Assembly: GCA_037045685.1 (NCBI GenBank)
Contig: JBAOII010000035.1
Coordinates: forward strand, 62,001-126,000
Length of the DNA: 64,000 bases
Direction of reading: 5' to 3'
Origin: Competibacter_A sp037045685
GTDB taxonomy: Bacteria > Pseudomonadota > Gammaproteobacteria > Competibacterales > Competibacteraceae
Shown here: positions 51,723 through 60,774 of the stretch, one piece after another
How the letters are laid out: each line of letters starts with the position of its first letter
How positions within the stretch are numbered: position 1 is the stretch's first letter
The notes under the pieces: model-generated
What the model was told of the DNA's origin: nothing
What the model saw: the letters and a program-made list of their open reading frames with translations, nothing else
Databases searched by the model: none
Translations under genes and position numbers: made by a program

Positions 51723-52459
51723 GGATCAACCGCGCACGGCGGGGCGCTCTCGTCCCAGGCTTCGGCCATCCGGCGGGCGCGCTGCAAATGGTCCGGCGTC
51801 AACACCCGGTCGGTCTGGCCCCAGGCGATGCCGGAGCGAGCCAGCAGCAGGGTTTCGGGGAAATGGGCGCGGACCTGCTCCAGGTCGTGCAGCACGGCGA
51901 TCACCGTGCGTTGCTCGGCGTGCCAGGCGCGCACCACATCGAGCAAATCGGCCGTGGTCCGGGCATCGATGGCGGTGAAGGGCTCGTCCAGCAGGATCAG
52001 CCGGGCGTCCTGCAACAGCATCCGCGCGAACAGCACGCGCTGAAACTGGCCCGCCGACAGGCTGCGGATCGGGCGCCGTTGAAAATCGTTCAGCTCCACC
52101 GCCGCCAGCGCGGCGACGGCCTTGGCTCGCAACTCGGCGGTCACGGCGCGCAGGGCGCCGATGCGCTGCCAGTGGCCGAGCAGGACCACATCGAGGACGG
52201 TGATCGGAAACTGGCGGTCGATCTGGGCCTGTTGCGGCAGATAGGCGATGTCGGAACGTTTCAGCGCCGCGCAATCGATCCGGCCGGTGGTCGCCGGCAA
52301 CAGGCCCATGATGGCTTTGAGCAAGGTGCTTTTGCCGGCCCCGTTCGGCCCGACGATGGCCGTCAGCGAACCGCTGGCGAAGGTGCCGGACAGATGGTGG
52401 ACCGCCGGATGCCGGTCGTAGCAGACCGTCAGATTGTCCAGGCTCAGGGCGGGATGCAT
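51719..52459 (-). CDS. znuC: Zinc ABC importer ATPase
   Basis: A 246-residue ATPase: Walker A (IVGPNGAGKSTLLKAIMG), Q-loop (YLPQQAQIDRQFPITVLDVVLLG), signature (LSAGQFQRVLFARML), Walker B (LILLDEPFTAID), H-loop (IAVLHDLEQ). It follows the manganese/zinc family pattern and is coupled to the permease gene. Confidence 0.93.
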   Translation of the reverse strand: MHPALSLDNLTVCYDRHPAVHHLSGTFASGSLTAIVGPNGAGKSTLLKAIMGLLPATTGRIDCAALKRSDIAYLPQQAQIDRQFPITVLDVVLLGHWQRIGALRAVTAELRAKAVAALAAVELNDFQRRPIRSLSAGQFQRVLFARMLLQDARLILLDEPFTAIDARTTADLLDVVRAWHAEQRTVIAVLHDLEQVRAHFPETLLLARSGIAWGQTDRVLTPDHLQRARRMAEAWDESAPPCAVDP

Positions 52460-52465
52460 GGCGAA

Positions 52466-52570
52466 TCAGTGCAGCGCCCAGGCCACGGCCAACCAAAGCC
52501 CGATCACCGAAAGGGCCGCCGCCAGCAACCTTTGCGCGGCTCCCGTCGCCAGCAGGCTAAAAGAAGGCAT
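52466..52570 (-). CDS. Tiny membrane peptide ahead of znuC
   Basis: A 34-residue frame, MPSFSLLATGAAQRLLAAALSVIGLWLAVAWALH, forms one hydrophobic helix ending in His. It lies between the WD40 gene and znuC, six bases from the latter, in the same direction. It could be a small transporter subunit or a leader peptide. Short and without homologue known to me, so tentative. Confidence 0.4.
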   Translation of the reverse strand: MPSFSLLATGAAQRLLAAALSVIGLWLAVAWALH

Positions 52571-52584
52571 GGGTGATGGCCGCC

Positions 52585-53621
52585 TCATCGGGCGAGCTCG
52601 AACGCCGCGACCGTGCCGTCCTCGCCGCCCACCGCCAGCAACCGTTCGCTGGGGATGCCAGGCCAGCCGTTGGAATCCGCCGCGCAGCGCGCCCTGCCAC
52701 AGCAACCGATAGCCGCGCTCGTCCAAATCCCAGACGAGAAGATGCCCGCCCTGGTCGCCCGCCGCCAGCCGATGCCCCACCGCTTGAAAAGCCAGTTCGC
52801 GGACGGTATCGGACGGACCCTCGATGTTCAGCGGGGTGGCTGCCCGTGGGCGGACCGTGCTCGAAATCCCAGAGCGTCACGATTTCGCGATCTGCTGTGG
52901 CCAGCCAGCGCGAGGCGCGGTCCCAAGCCAGCGCCCGCACCTTGCTCGCGTACCCGCTCATCTGAAAATCCCCGGCCTCCGGCCAAGTCCAACAGCGCAA
53001 GCTATTGTCCTGGCAGCCGCAGGCCAGATAGCGGCCGTTCGGCGACCAGCGCGCGTTCAGCAGCGGCGACGAATGTGGCAGAACCCGTTCTGCGGGCGCG
53101 TCCGGCGCTCGCCAATCCCAGACATGCGCTTGGCCGTAAGCCGTCGAGGCGAGCAGCGATTGGTGGGGATGCCAGGCCAGATCGGTGATCGTGCTGGTGT
53201 GCGGCTGGGTGGCGCGCAGCAGTTGACCGTCGAGATTCCAGGCGCGCAGCTCCTTCCCGGCGGCGGTGATCAGCAGGTCGGCATACGGCGAGAAACTCAC
53301 GCCGCCGACCCAGTCGCTGCCGGCGGCGAGCCGCGATCGCTCCTCGTCGCTGTCCGGGCTCCACAGCCGCGCGCAACCGTCCTGACCGCCGCTGGCCAGC
53401 CAGCGGTTGTCCCGCGACCACGCCAGTTTCAGCGTCCCCCCGGCGTGTCCCGGCCACTCCCGGCCGATAGCGCCGGTCGCGCTCGCGATCAGGCTGATCG
53501 GACCGCTGACCGCCGCCGCCGCCAGCCAGCGGCCATCGGGCGACCACGCCAAATCCTGAACGCCATCGGCCAGTTCGACCGCCCAGCGAATACCGACGGC
53601 GGATGCTTTCTTGACGCTCAT
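52585..53621 (-). CDS. WD40-repeat protein of zinc cluster B, frame breaks near C-terminus
   Basis: Reconstructed ~345 residues, about eight WD40 blades forming one propeller: LAWSPDGRWLAAA, LAWSRDNRWLASGGQDGCARLWS, VSFSPYADLLITAAGKELRAWN, LAWHPHQSLLASTAYGQAHVWDW, ARWSPNGRYLACGCQDNSLRCW, LAWDRASRWLATADREIVTLWDF. Then, after a break near 52836, LAFQAVGHRLAAGDQGGHLLVWDL, and after another near 52645, LLAVGGEDGTVAAFELAR. No signal peptide, so cytoplasmic. It lies between a COG0523 GTPase and znuC; a scaffold for zinc delivery is possible but unproven. Confidence 0.78.
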
Positions 53622-53633
53622 GCCGGGCCGGCC

Positions 53634-54993
53634 TCAATCGAGGCAGGCGCGGAAACCGGCCGTCAGGTCGGCGCGATCCAGGTGCCGGCCGATGAAAATC
53701 ATCTGGCTCACGCGCGGCTCGTCGGCGTGCCAAGGCCGGTCTGCCTGCCCGTCGAACAGCATGTGCACGCCCTGAAACACGAATCGGTTGGCGCTATCGG
53801 CCAAGTGCAGCACGCCCTTCATGCGGAAAATATCCGCGCCCTTGTCGCGCAGCAAATCGCTCAGCCACCGATTCAACTTGAGCGGATCGACGGGACTTTC
53901 CTCGACGATGCCCACCGAGGACACCGAATCGTCGTGGGTATGGCCGGGGTTGTAGGCGTGCGCGTAGAGGGGCTGGAGCGGCTGGCCGTTCGGGTCGAGC
54001 ACCCGCAAGGCGAATTCGTCGGGATGGTGCTGGGTGAAAAGCGCGACGTGTCCCGCCGCGTTCGGCCGGAGCGGGAAACGCTTGAAGCCCGACTTCTCCG
54101 CCAGCCGCAATCGGTAGTGGCGGGCGCCCGGTTCCAGCGCGTCGCCGGGTCGCGCCTCGATGGCGGTCGTCGCAAACAGCTCGACCGCGACCTCCCGGGC
54201 GGCGGCCAGAGCATCGTGCTCGGACACCGGCAACAGGACGGCGCTCAGATCGGGGTCGGGGCCGTCTTCCAGCACCAGCGCCGATTCGCCGGCCGGCAGG
54301 GCATACCAGCCGCCCCACTCGAAGGGATATTCCGGCTCCAGAAAAGCCGGATTGATATCCAGCGCCCGCTTCAGATCGAAACCGCCGAGATCGAGCACCT
54401 GGGCGAGATCGATCTGCGCCATGTGGGCGCGCTGGATTTTCGCCAGCCCGTTCATCGCGCGCAGGCGGGTTTCCAGGGCATCCACCGCAGCGCCGTCCAC
54501 CAAGTCGGTTTTGTTGAGCACCAGGATATCCGCGAACGCGATCTGCTCGCGGCATTCCGCGTTATCCTCCAGATGTTGCGCGAGGTGCTTGCAATCGACC
54601 AGAGTCACGATGCCGTCCAGCCGCAGCTTGTCCTTCATCTCGTCGTCCATGAAAAAGGTCTGGGCCACCGGACCGGGGTCGGCCAAGCCGGTGGTTTCGA
54701 CCAGAATCCGGTCGAACTTGTCGCGGCGTTTGATCAAGTTGCCGAGAATGCGGATCAGGTCGCCGCGCACGGTGCAGCACAGGCAGCCGTTGTTCATCTC
54801 GAAGATTTCTTCCTCGGCGTTGACGACCAGGGCTTGATCGATGCCGATTTCGCCGAACTCGTTTTCGATCACGGCGATGCGCTGGCCGTGCTGTTCGGTC
54901 AGAATGCGGTTGAGCAGGGTGGTTTTCCCGGCGCCGAGAAAACCGGTCAGCACCGTGACGGGAATGCGAGGTATCGGCGGCGTTCGTGGGCAT
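53634..54993 (-). CDS. COG0523-family GTPase of zinc cluster B
   Basis: About 450 residues: P-loop TGFLGAGKTTLLNRIL, NEFGEIGIDQALV, metal motif NNGCLCC, ETTGLADPGP, guanine site LNKTD, and the CobW C-terminal domain (GADIFRMKGVLHLADSANRFVFQGVHMLFDG). The N-terminus is unsure: an ATG at 54993 gives MPTNAAD and needs a one-base change near 54970 to join IPRIPVTVLTG; the uninterrupted frame upstream starts only at a poor TTG. These GTPases load zinc into clients. It is divergent from zur. Confidence 0.88.
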
Positions 54994-55010
54994 CGGCGGC
55001 AACTCGGTCG

Positions 55011-55080
55011 ATTCGAGATTGGGTTCTCAATTTCCAAATACGATAATGGATTCTCGAATTCAGTCAAGTGGGGCGTGAAC
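55011..55080. promoter_or_regulatory. Divergent promoter region, COG0523 GTPase / zur
   Basis: AT-rich stretch between the two divergent genes. It contains an 8-bp inverted repeat ATTCGAGA (55011-55018) / TCTCGAAT (55052-55059) flanking TTTCCAAATACGATAATGG. It is a natural place for Zur to bind; no match to the GCAAC-n3-GTTGC element of cluster A was seen. Confidence 0.4.
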
Positions 55081-55470
55081 GTGAGCTACTCCACGCGGCA
55101 ACGCGAAGCGATTTTGAACATCCTGCGTCAGGCGGGCCGGCCACTGACGCCGCAGGAAATCCGCGAGCGAGCGAGTCGGGACAGCGCGGGGATCGGCCTG
55201 GCGACAGTGTATCGCGCCCTGAAGGCGTTCACGGCGAGCGGCGAAATTGCCCAGGTCGAAATTCCGGGGGCGTCTCCCTGCTACGAGCCGACCGACCGGG
55301 GCCACCATCACCACTTCATCTGCCAGCATTGCCGGCAGGTGTTCGATCTACAGGGCTGTGTCCACGACCTGGAAACGCTGGCTCCCCAGGATTTCCAGGT
55401 CCAGCGGCACGACATCATCTTATACGGGGTATGCGCGAGGTGTGCGGAAGGTCGTGCACCGGAAGGATGA
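55081..55470 (+). CDS. zur: Zinc uptake regulator, Fur family
   Basis: A 129-residue Fur-family repressor: winged helix (TRQREAILNILRQAGRPLTPQEIRERA; GIGLATVYRALKAF), a His-rich metal site (RGHHHHFICQHCRQVFDL) and a second Cys pair (CARC). The start is a GTG at 55081, chosen for the GGGGCG site seven bases upstream; another GTG lies six bases earlier. Divergence from the COG0523-WD40-znuCBA genes makes it their likely zinc-responsive repressor. Confidence 0.9.
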   Translation: MSYSTRQREAILNILRQAGRPLTPQEIRERASRDSAGIGLATVYRALKAFTASGEIAQVEIPGASPCYEPTDRGHHHHFICQHCRQVFDLQGCVHDLETLAPQDFQVQRHDIILYGVCARCAEGRAPEG

Positions 55471-55494
55471 GTGATCTGACGCCGACGGCGATCT

Positions 55495-57123
55495 TCATGA
55501 TCGGCGCAAATGCGCGTAGGGCGGCAAGCTCCGCACGCGCCGATCCTCGACCGGACCGCCGACGGTGAAGTGGTAGAGCGACTGCCAGGCCGGATTGTCG
55601 AGTCCCAGCAGTCGATGCATGGCGTCGTCGAAGAAACAGCCGATGCCGGTGGCGCGGATACCGGCGGCTTCCGCTTCCAGGTAAAGAATTTGTCCCAGCA
55701 GGCCGGTTTCCCAGAACAGTTCCCGGTACGCCCACGGCGCGTCTTGCAGCGGACCGGCGAACTCGGCCAGGAAACCGACCGCGAAGCAGGAATCGGCGGC
55801 GATGTCCTGATGGCAGGAAATCGTTCGCGCCGCATCGCGGGCGTCGCCCACGGTGAGCCGGTAAAGCGGCAGATGCTCCGGCGCCCGCTCGACTCGCGAC
55901 CAATCCCACCCGCCGTGCAGCGCCTCGCGCAATTCCGCCAGCGCCTCCGCCTTCCGCGCCAGCAGGTAGAGGCCGGGCGCTACTCCGTCGATCCGATGCG
56001 CGAACAGCAGCGGATGCACGCGCGGCGGCCACGGCCAGCTATCGAGCGGCGGCACGTTCGGGCGCGGCAGCAGCGCGTCCAGCATCCCGAACCAGCGTTC
56101 GGCGGCGAGCGAGGTCGCGCCGTCGAACGCCACCGCGCTGCGCCGTTGACGGATCAGCGTCGCGGCGCTGGCCCGGCAGTCGGATTCGACCGGCGGCGGA
56201 CGGGCGGGGGGCCGGAAGGGAGAGAGGGAAATTCCGTTTGGCCGCTCGGCCGCCCGCTTCACCTCCTCGATGCCGGGCCACTCGACTCGGGAATGGCTCA
56301 GTCGGTTGGCGTGGCCGCTGAAGGAAAGACCGTGCGCCAGCGTCCTTGGAGACAAATCCGCTGGCGGCGGTTCCGGTCCCACCCACAGCGCGATCTCCGG
56401 GCTTTCGGGTTCGGCGTCGGCGAAATCGTCCGGCCGATCCAGCCCCAGCAGCGTCGCGAGTGCGGCGTCGCCCCAGCCGGCCAACACGCTCGCTCGCCAT
56501 CCTAAAGCGGCGGCGGCGTAGGCGACTGCGGCGATGGCGTGACCGCAATCGTGCTGGCAGTAGCGATAAGCCCGCAGGCCGTATTTCCAGGCTTCGCGCC
56601 AGTGGATGCCGGTCAGCGCCAGCACCGCCCCGCCGCGCAGCTCGTTGCCCCAAGGAGCGGCACTCGGCGCGGCGCGCTGTTCGAGCGCGTGATCGTGGCT
56701 CAGGTAGTGATAGACGCCGGCGGCCAAACCGGGCAGCTCAGGGCAGACCAGATACCCTTCGGTCGGATGCAGGTTGCCGCTCGACGGATTGCAGCGCAGC
56801 GCCCAGCGCGAGCCACCGTGTTGTTTCCAGGCCGACAGGCCCAGCGCGAGTTCGAACAGGATCGCCACCGCGTCGCGTTCGAGCGGGTAGGCGGCGGGCC
56901 GTTCGCCCCGGTGCACGGTCCCGAACGAGGCAGCGAGGGAATCGGCCCGCAACGGCAGTTCGATCCGCGACGCGCCGGCGTAGCGGCGAAACGGGTCGGG
57001 TTGGTTGGCCCAGTCGAGTCCGCCCGGACCGGGCGCGTAGCGGTCCAAGTGGTGTTTGCTCGCCTGATGGTAGGCGAGCGCTCGTGCCGGAGAATCGGAG
57101 TCGATGCGGTCTGGTTTCTTCAT
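55495..57123 (-). CDS. SagB/ThcOx-type tandem nitroreductase
   Basis: A 542-residue protein with two nitroreductase-fold halves. The first has LRCNPSSGNLHPTEGYLVCP (FMN-binding) and KYGLRAYRYCQHDCGHAIAAVAYAAAALGW. The second has LIRQRRSAVAFDGATSL, ADSCFAVGFLAEFAG and AYRELFWETGLLGQILYLEAEAAGIRATGIGCFFDD. SagB-type FMN enzymes oxidise azoline rings in peptide natural products, yet no YcaO cyclase or precursor gene is nearby. A Fur box upstream suggests iron-regulated expression. Confidence 0.88.
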   Translation of the reverse strand: MKKPDRIDSDSPARALAYHQASKHHLDRYAPGPGGLDWANQPDPFRRYAGASRIELPLRADSLAASFGTVHRGERPAAYPLERDAVAILFELALGLSAWKQHGGSRWALRCNPSSGNLHPTEGYLVCPELPGLAAGVYHYLSHDHALEQRAAPSAAPWGNELRGGAVLALTGIHWREAWKYGLRAYRYCQHDCGHAIAAVAYAAAALGWRASVLAGWGDAALATLLGLDRPDDFADAEPESPEIALWVGPEPPPADLSPRTLAHGLSFSGHANRLSHSRVEWPGIEEVKRAAERPNGISLSPFRPPARPPPVESDCRASAATLIRQRRSAVAFDGATSLAAERWFGMLDALLPRPNVPPLDSWPWPPRVHPLLFAHRIDGVAPGLYLLARKAEALAELREALHGGWDWSRVERAPEHLPLYRLTVGDARDAARTISCHQDIAADSCFAVGFLAEFAGPLQDAPWAYRELFWETGLLGQILYLEAEAAGIRATGIGCFFDDAMHRLLGLDNPAWQSLYHFTVGGPVEDRRVRSLPPYAHLRRS

Positions 57124-57191
57124 GCGAATGCTCGCCTTGGAGGTTGCGGATCAGAAAGAAGAATATCCCGATTCCGATCCGGCTCATTTAT

Positions 57192-57209
57192 TGATAATGA
57201 TTCTCATTT
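57192..57209. promoter_or_regulatory. Fur box
   Basis: TGATAATGATTCTCATTT matches the Fur consensus GATAATGATAATCATTATC with a few changes. It is placed 69 bases before the SagB-type gene on one side and about 110 bases before the ferritin/feo operon on the other, so it may control both. Confidence 0.8.
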
Positions 57210-57316
57210 AGATTATGATGCTGTCAACTCTATGACAGAGCGCGCCGGGACCGGAGTTTTGCGCCGGATGAAAGGCGGCCATCCACTCAACATTTTCGCG
57301 ATGAGACAGCATCGAT

Positions 57317-57784
57317 ATGAGCCAGGAACTTGACCGGAACGCCGCTATCGGCGTGTTGAACCGCATTCTCGAACTGGAATTGGCCGGCGTGGTGCGCTAC
57401 ACCCACTATGCCCTGATGGTGTACGGCTACAACCGCATCCCCATCGTCGGCTGGCTCAACGCGCAGGCCGACGAAAGCCTGCTGCACGCCCGTTTGGCCG
57501 GGGAACTGATCACCAGTCTGGGCGGCCATCCCTCGCTCGGCATCGGTCCCCTCCTGGAAACCCACCAGCACGACATCGGCGACATCCTGCGCGAATCGCT
57601 GGCTCATGAGGGCGAAGCGCTCAAGGCGTATTGCGAGCTGCTAGACCATGCGCGGGACAAGGACGTGCGCCTGGAGGAGTACGCCCGCACCCAGATCGCC
57701 GAGGAGCAAACGCACCTGGATGAAGTGAACAAGATGTTGCGGGCGCCGGGCCAGACCAACGCCTACGTCGCCGGGGAGATTTAG
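57317..57784 (+). CDS. Ferritin-like (bacterioferritin-type) protein
   Basis: A 155-residue four-helix protein with the di-iron pattern of bacterioferritins: Glu in LELELAGVVRYTHYAL, E-x-x-x-H in ADESLLHARLAG, HEGEALKAY and the last E-x-x-H in IAEEQTHLDE. The haem-ligand Met of classical Bfr is not obvious. It heads the feo operon and lies three genes from the metal pump, so it probably buffers incoming ferrous iron. Confidence 0.87.
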   Translation: MSQELDRNAAIGVLNRILELELAGVVRYTHYALMVYGYNRIPIVGWLNAQADESLLHARLAGELITSLGGHPSLGIGPLLETHQHDIGDILRESLAHEGEALKAYCELLDHARDKDVRLEEYARTQIAEEQTHLDEVNKMLRAPGQTNAYVAGEI

Positions 57785-58147
57785 ATGAACGACCGCGGTG
57801 GGCAGGAACGCCAACTCTTCGAATTGGGCCGCCTGGTGAAGGCGGGCTTGACGCAGCCCTTGGGCCTGATGCGGCGCGGCGGTGTCGGTCGCATCCTGGC
57901 CGTACAGAGCAGCGATGGCGACCGCGACGTCGAACGCGGTCTGCTGGAAATGGGTTTTGTCGAAGGCGCGTGCGTCGAGGTCTTGCACTACGGCCTGCTG
58001 GGACGCGATCCGTTGGCGGTGCGCATCAACCAGACCATGACCGTGGCCTTGCGCCGCGGCGAGGCCAACGCCGTGCTGATCGGTCCGCTGCTCGACCAGA
58101 CGGCGGGCGCCGGCTCGATGGATAACGTGGAGAGCAGGGCATCATGA
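57785..58147 (+). CDS. feoA: Ferrous iron transport protein A
   Basis: A 120-residue SH3-like FeoA, longer than usual (about 75) through an N-terminal extension. Core: MRRGGVGRILAVQSSDGDRDVERGLLEMGFVEGACVEVLHYGLLGRDPLAVRINQTMTVALRRGEA. GGGGAGA precedes the ATG. The stop overlaps feoB by four bases (ATGA). FeoA modulates FeoB. Confidence 0.93.
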   Translation: MNDRGGQERQLFELGRLVKAGLTQPLGLMRRGGVGRILAVQSSDGDRDVERGLLEMGFVEGACVEVLHYGLLGRDPLAVRINQTMTVALRRGEANAVLIGPLLDQTAGAGSMDNVESRAS

Positions 58148-60049
58148 CGACGGCAACGCTCGCGGCGGATGGTTTCAGGCCGATCCGAATCGCCTTGGTC
58201 GGGCCGCCCAACAGCGGCAAGACCACCCTGTTCAACACGTTGACCGGCGGCCGGCAAAAGACCGGCAACTACCCCGGCGTGACCGTCGAGCGCAAAAGCG
58301 GCCGACTGCGAACGCCCGTCGGTCACACGGTCGAACTCCTCGATCTGCCCGGCAGTTACAGCCTGCGCGCCCGCAGTCCCGACGAAGCCATCACCCGCGA
58401 TGTCGTGCTGGGTCGGCAAGCGCAGGAAGCCTTGCCGGACGCGGTGGTCTGCGTCACCGACGCCACCAACCTCGGCCAGCATTTGCGGCTGTTGCTGGAA
58501 CTGCGTCAACTGGGCCGGCCGCTGATTCTGGCGCTCAACATGATGGACATCGCCCAGAAGCGCGGTTGTCAGATCAGCGCCGACGCGCTGTCGCGGCAGT
58601 TGGGCATTCCGGTGGTGACCACCGTGGCGATGCGCAAGCACGGGGTTCAAGACCTGCTCGGCCAGATCGACGTGCTGTTGAGCCAGGCTCCGGCCGGGGA
58701 CGGTGCCACCGCGATCTCCGACTGGGTGGAGCCCTCGCCGGACGCCATTCGCGCCCACCACCGAGAGGTGGAGCGCCTGCTGCAAGAAGCCGTGGTCCGC
58801 GAGGGCGCGCCGGAACACCTCACCCGGCAACTCGACCGGGTGTTGCTGCATCCGGTGGCGGGACCGCTGATTTTGCTCGCCCTGCTGTTCCTGATGTTCC
58901 AGGCCGTGTTCAGTTGGGCGGAAGCGCCGATGGACTGGATCGACGGCGGCATGGCCGGATTGCAACAGTGGCTCTCCGCGCACATGGAAGAAAGCCTGCT
59001 CAAGAGCCTGCTGATCGACGGGATCGTCGCCGGCGTGGGCGGCGTGGTGATCTTCCTGCCGCAAATCCTGATTTTGTTCCTGTTCATCCTGTTGCTGGAA
59101 GATTCCGGCTACATGACCCGCGCCGCGTTCCTGATGGATCGGCTCATGAGCGCGGTGGGTTTGAACGGTCGCGCCTTTATCCCCTTGCTGTCCAGTTTCG
59201 CCTGCGCCATTCCCGGCATCATGGCGGCGCGCACCATCGCCCATCCGCTGGATCGCCTGGTGACGATTCTGATCGCGCCGCTGATGACCTGCTCGGCGCG
59301 GCTTGCCGGTGTACATCCTGCTGATCGCCGCGTTCGTGCCGGCCACCGAGGTTTGGGGCGGAATCGGTTTGCAAGGTCTGGTCATGTTCGGCTTGTACGC
59401 GACCGGCATCGTCGGCGCGCTGGTGGTGGCGGGCGTGTTGCGGCTGACCCTGTTGCGCGGCGGCCGGCAGCCCTTGCTGATGGAACTGCCCAGTTACAAA
59501 TGGCCGAATCCCGTCAACGTGCTGCTGGGTTTGTGGGAGCGCGCCAAAATTTTCATGCGCCGGATCGGCACGATCATCCTGAGCGTGTTGATCGTGCTGT
59601 GGTTTCTGTCCACTTTTCCCGCCGCGCCGGAAGGCGCCACGGAACCGGCCATCTATTACAGCTTCGCCGGCCTGATCGGGCGGACGCTGGAACCGTTGCT
59701 GGCGCCGATCGGTTTTAACTGGCAGATCGCCATCGCTCTGGTGCCGGGCTTGGCGGCGCGCGAAGTGGCGGTGGCGGCGCTCGGCACCGTGTACGCCCTG
59801 AGCGGCGACGAAGGCGCCGTCACGGAGGCGCTGACCGCGACGCTGGCCCAGAGCTGGTCGCTGGCGACGGCTCTGTCATTGCTGGCCTGGTACGTGTTCG
59901 CCCCGCAATGTCTGGCGACGCTGGCGGCCGTGCGCCGCGAGACCAATTCCTGGCGGTGGGCGACGTTCATGTTCGTCTACCTGATGGCGTTGGCGTATTT
60001 GGCCGCTTTCGTCACCTATCGGGTGGCTTTGGCTCTGGGAGGTGGCTGA
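58144..60049 (+). CDS. feoB: Ferrous iron transporter B, one frame break
   Basis: Reconstructed ~635 residues. The cytoplasmic G domain has VGPPNSGKTTLFNTLTGG, GNYPGVTVERK, DLPGSYSL and LNMMD; the membrane part has two Gate motifs (VGGVVIFLPQILILFLFILLLEDSGYMTRAAFLMDRLM and VPGLAAREVAVAALG). An extra T near 59298 changes SARLPVYILLIAAFVP into a shifted frame. Without it the sequence is continuous. FeoB imports Fe2+ across the inner membrane; Fur control is suggested by the upstream box. Confidence 0.93.
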
Positions 60050-60050
60050 G

Positions 60051-60304
60051 ATGTGGCAGGATGCGCTCGCATTGCTGATCGTGGTGATCGCCGCAGCTGG
60101 CTTTGCTGCGGACTTTATTTGCCCTCCGGGCTTGTTTCGGTTCGGCGTCCGCGTCGGAAGCGGCGACGGGTTCGGCGCGAGAGCGCGCCGTCTGCCGGCG
60201 GTTGCGGCGGCTGCGCCTCGGGATCGTCCTGCACCAAGGTCCAGGTCAAGGTCTATCCCGTCGCCGTCGGGCGGCGAAAGCGATTGCCGTCTGACCCTTG
60301 TTGA
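60051..60304 (+). CDS. FeoB-associated Cys-rich membrane protein, frame break
   Basis: The ATG follows the feoB stop by one base, with GGGAGG upstream. MWQDALALLIVVIAAAGFA is a single membrane helix. A frame break between about 60110 and 60190 then leads to SAPSAGGCGGCASGSSCTKVQVKVYP, the Gly/Cys-rich C-terminus of the small proteins encoded after feoB in many bacteria. Its role is unproved, perhaps Fe2+ handling at the FeoB exit. Confidence 0.75.
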
Positions 60305-60323
60305 GCGCAGCCCTCTTCCCCAA

Positions 60324-60349
60324 CCCCTCGCCCGCTTGCGGGCAAGGGG
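60324..60349. repeat. REP-like palindrome
   Basis: CCCCTCGCCCGCTTGCGGGCAAGGGG forms a 12-bp imperfect stem with a TT loop. It is of the same kind as the element inside btuC (37099-37135) and lies in the short gap between the feo operon and the HMA-domain genes. Confidence 0.65.
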
Positions 60350-60402
60350 AGGTGAGCGGTTACGTGCAAACTTCCACCCGATCCCGTTGCGAGGTCATTG
60401 CG

Positions 60403-60774
60403 ATGAGTTACTACATCCATCATGTTCCGGGTCGCTTGCGGATCAAAACCGCGCGGTTGCGCCGGGCCGAGTGTCGGGCCAAGCTGGGCAAGATGCTGGA
60501 GGAACTGCCGGGCATCGACAGCCATAGCCACAACGACAAAATCGGCAGCGTGTTGATTCATTACGACACCGCCCAGTTGAACGCCGACGACATTCTGTAC
60601 CACCTCTACAGGGCCGGTTGCCTGGACAGCCCCATATCCGCCGCGCCCGCCGCGTCGGCCGGCGGCGATCTGGTCAAGCAGGCCGGCGCCCTGTTCGGCA
60701 GCGCCCTGTTCGGCACGCTGCTGCGCAAGAGCGTGGAAACCTCGGTGCTTTCGCTGGCGCGAGGGTTTCGTTGA
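60403..60774 (+). CDS. HMA-like domain protein 1 of metal-pump operon
   Basis: A 123-residue protein with an HMA2-type ferredoxin-like fold (YIHHVPGRLRIKTARLRRAECRAKLGKMLEELPGI...SVLIHYDTAQLNADDILYHLYRAG) lacking the usual CxxC metal site. The C-terminal part (LVKQAGALFGSALFGTLLRKSVE) could lie on the membrane. GAGG precedes the ATG at 60403. Its stop overlaps the next gene's TTG start (TTGA). Confidence 0.8.
   Translation: MSYYIHHVPGRLRIKTARLRRAECRAKLGKMLEELPGIDSHSHNDKIGSVLIHYDTAQLNADDILYHLYRAGCLDSPISAAPAASAGGDLVKQAGALFGSALFGTLLRKSVETSVLSLARGFR

Noticed and set aside
55495..57123. Thiazole/oxazole-modified peptide biosynthesis cluster around the SagB-type gene
   Set aside because: No YcaO cyclodehydratase, precursor peptide or exporter lies nearby; all neighbours are metal genes.
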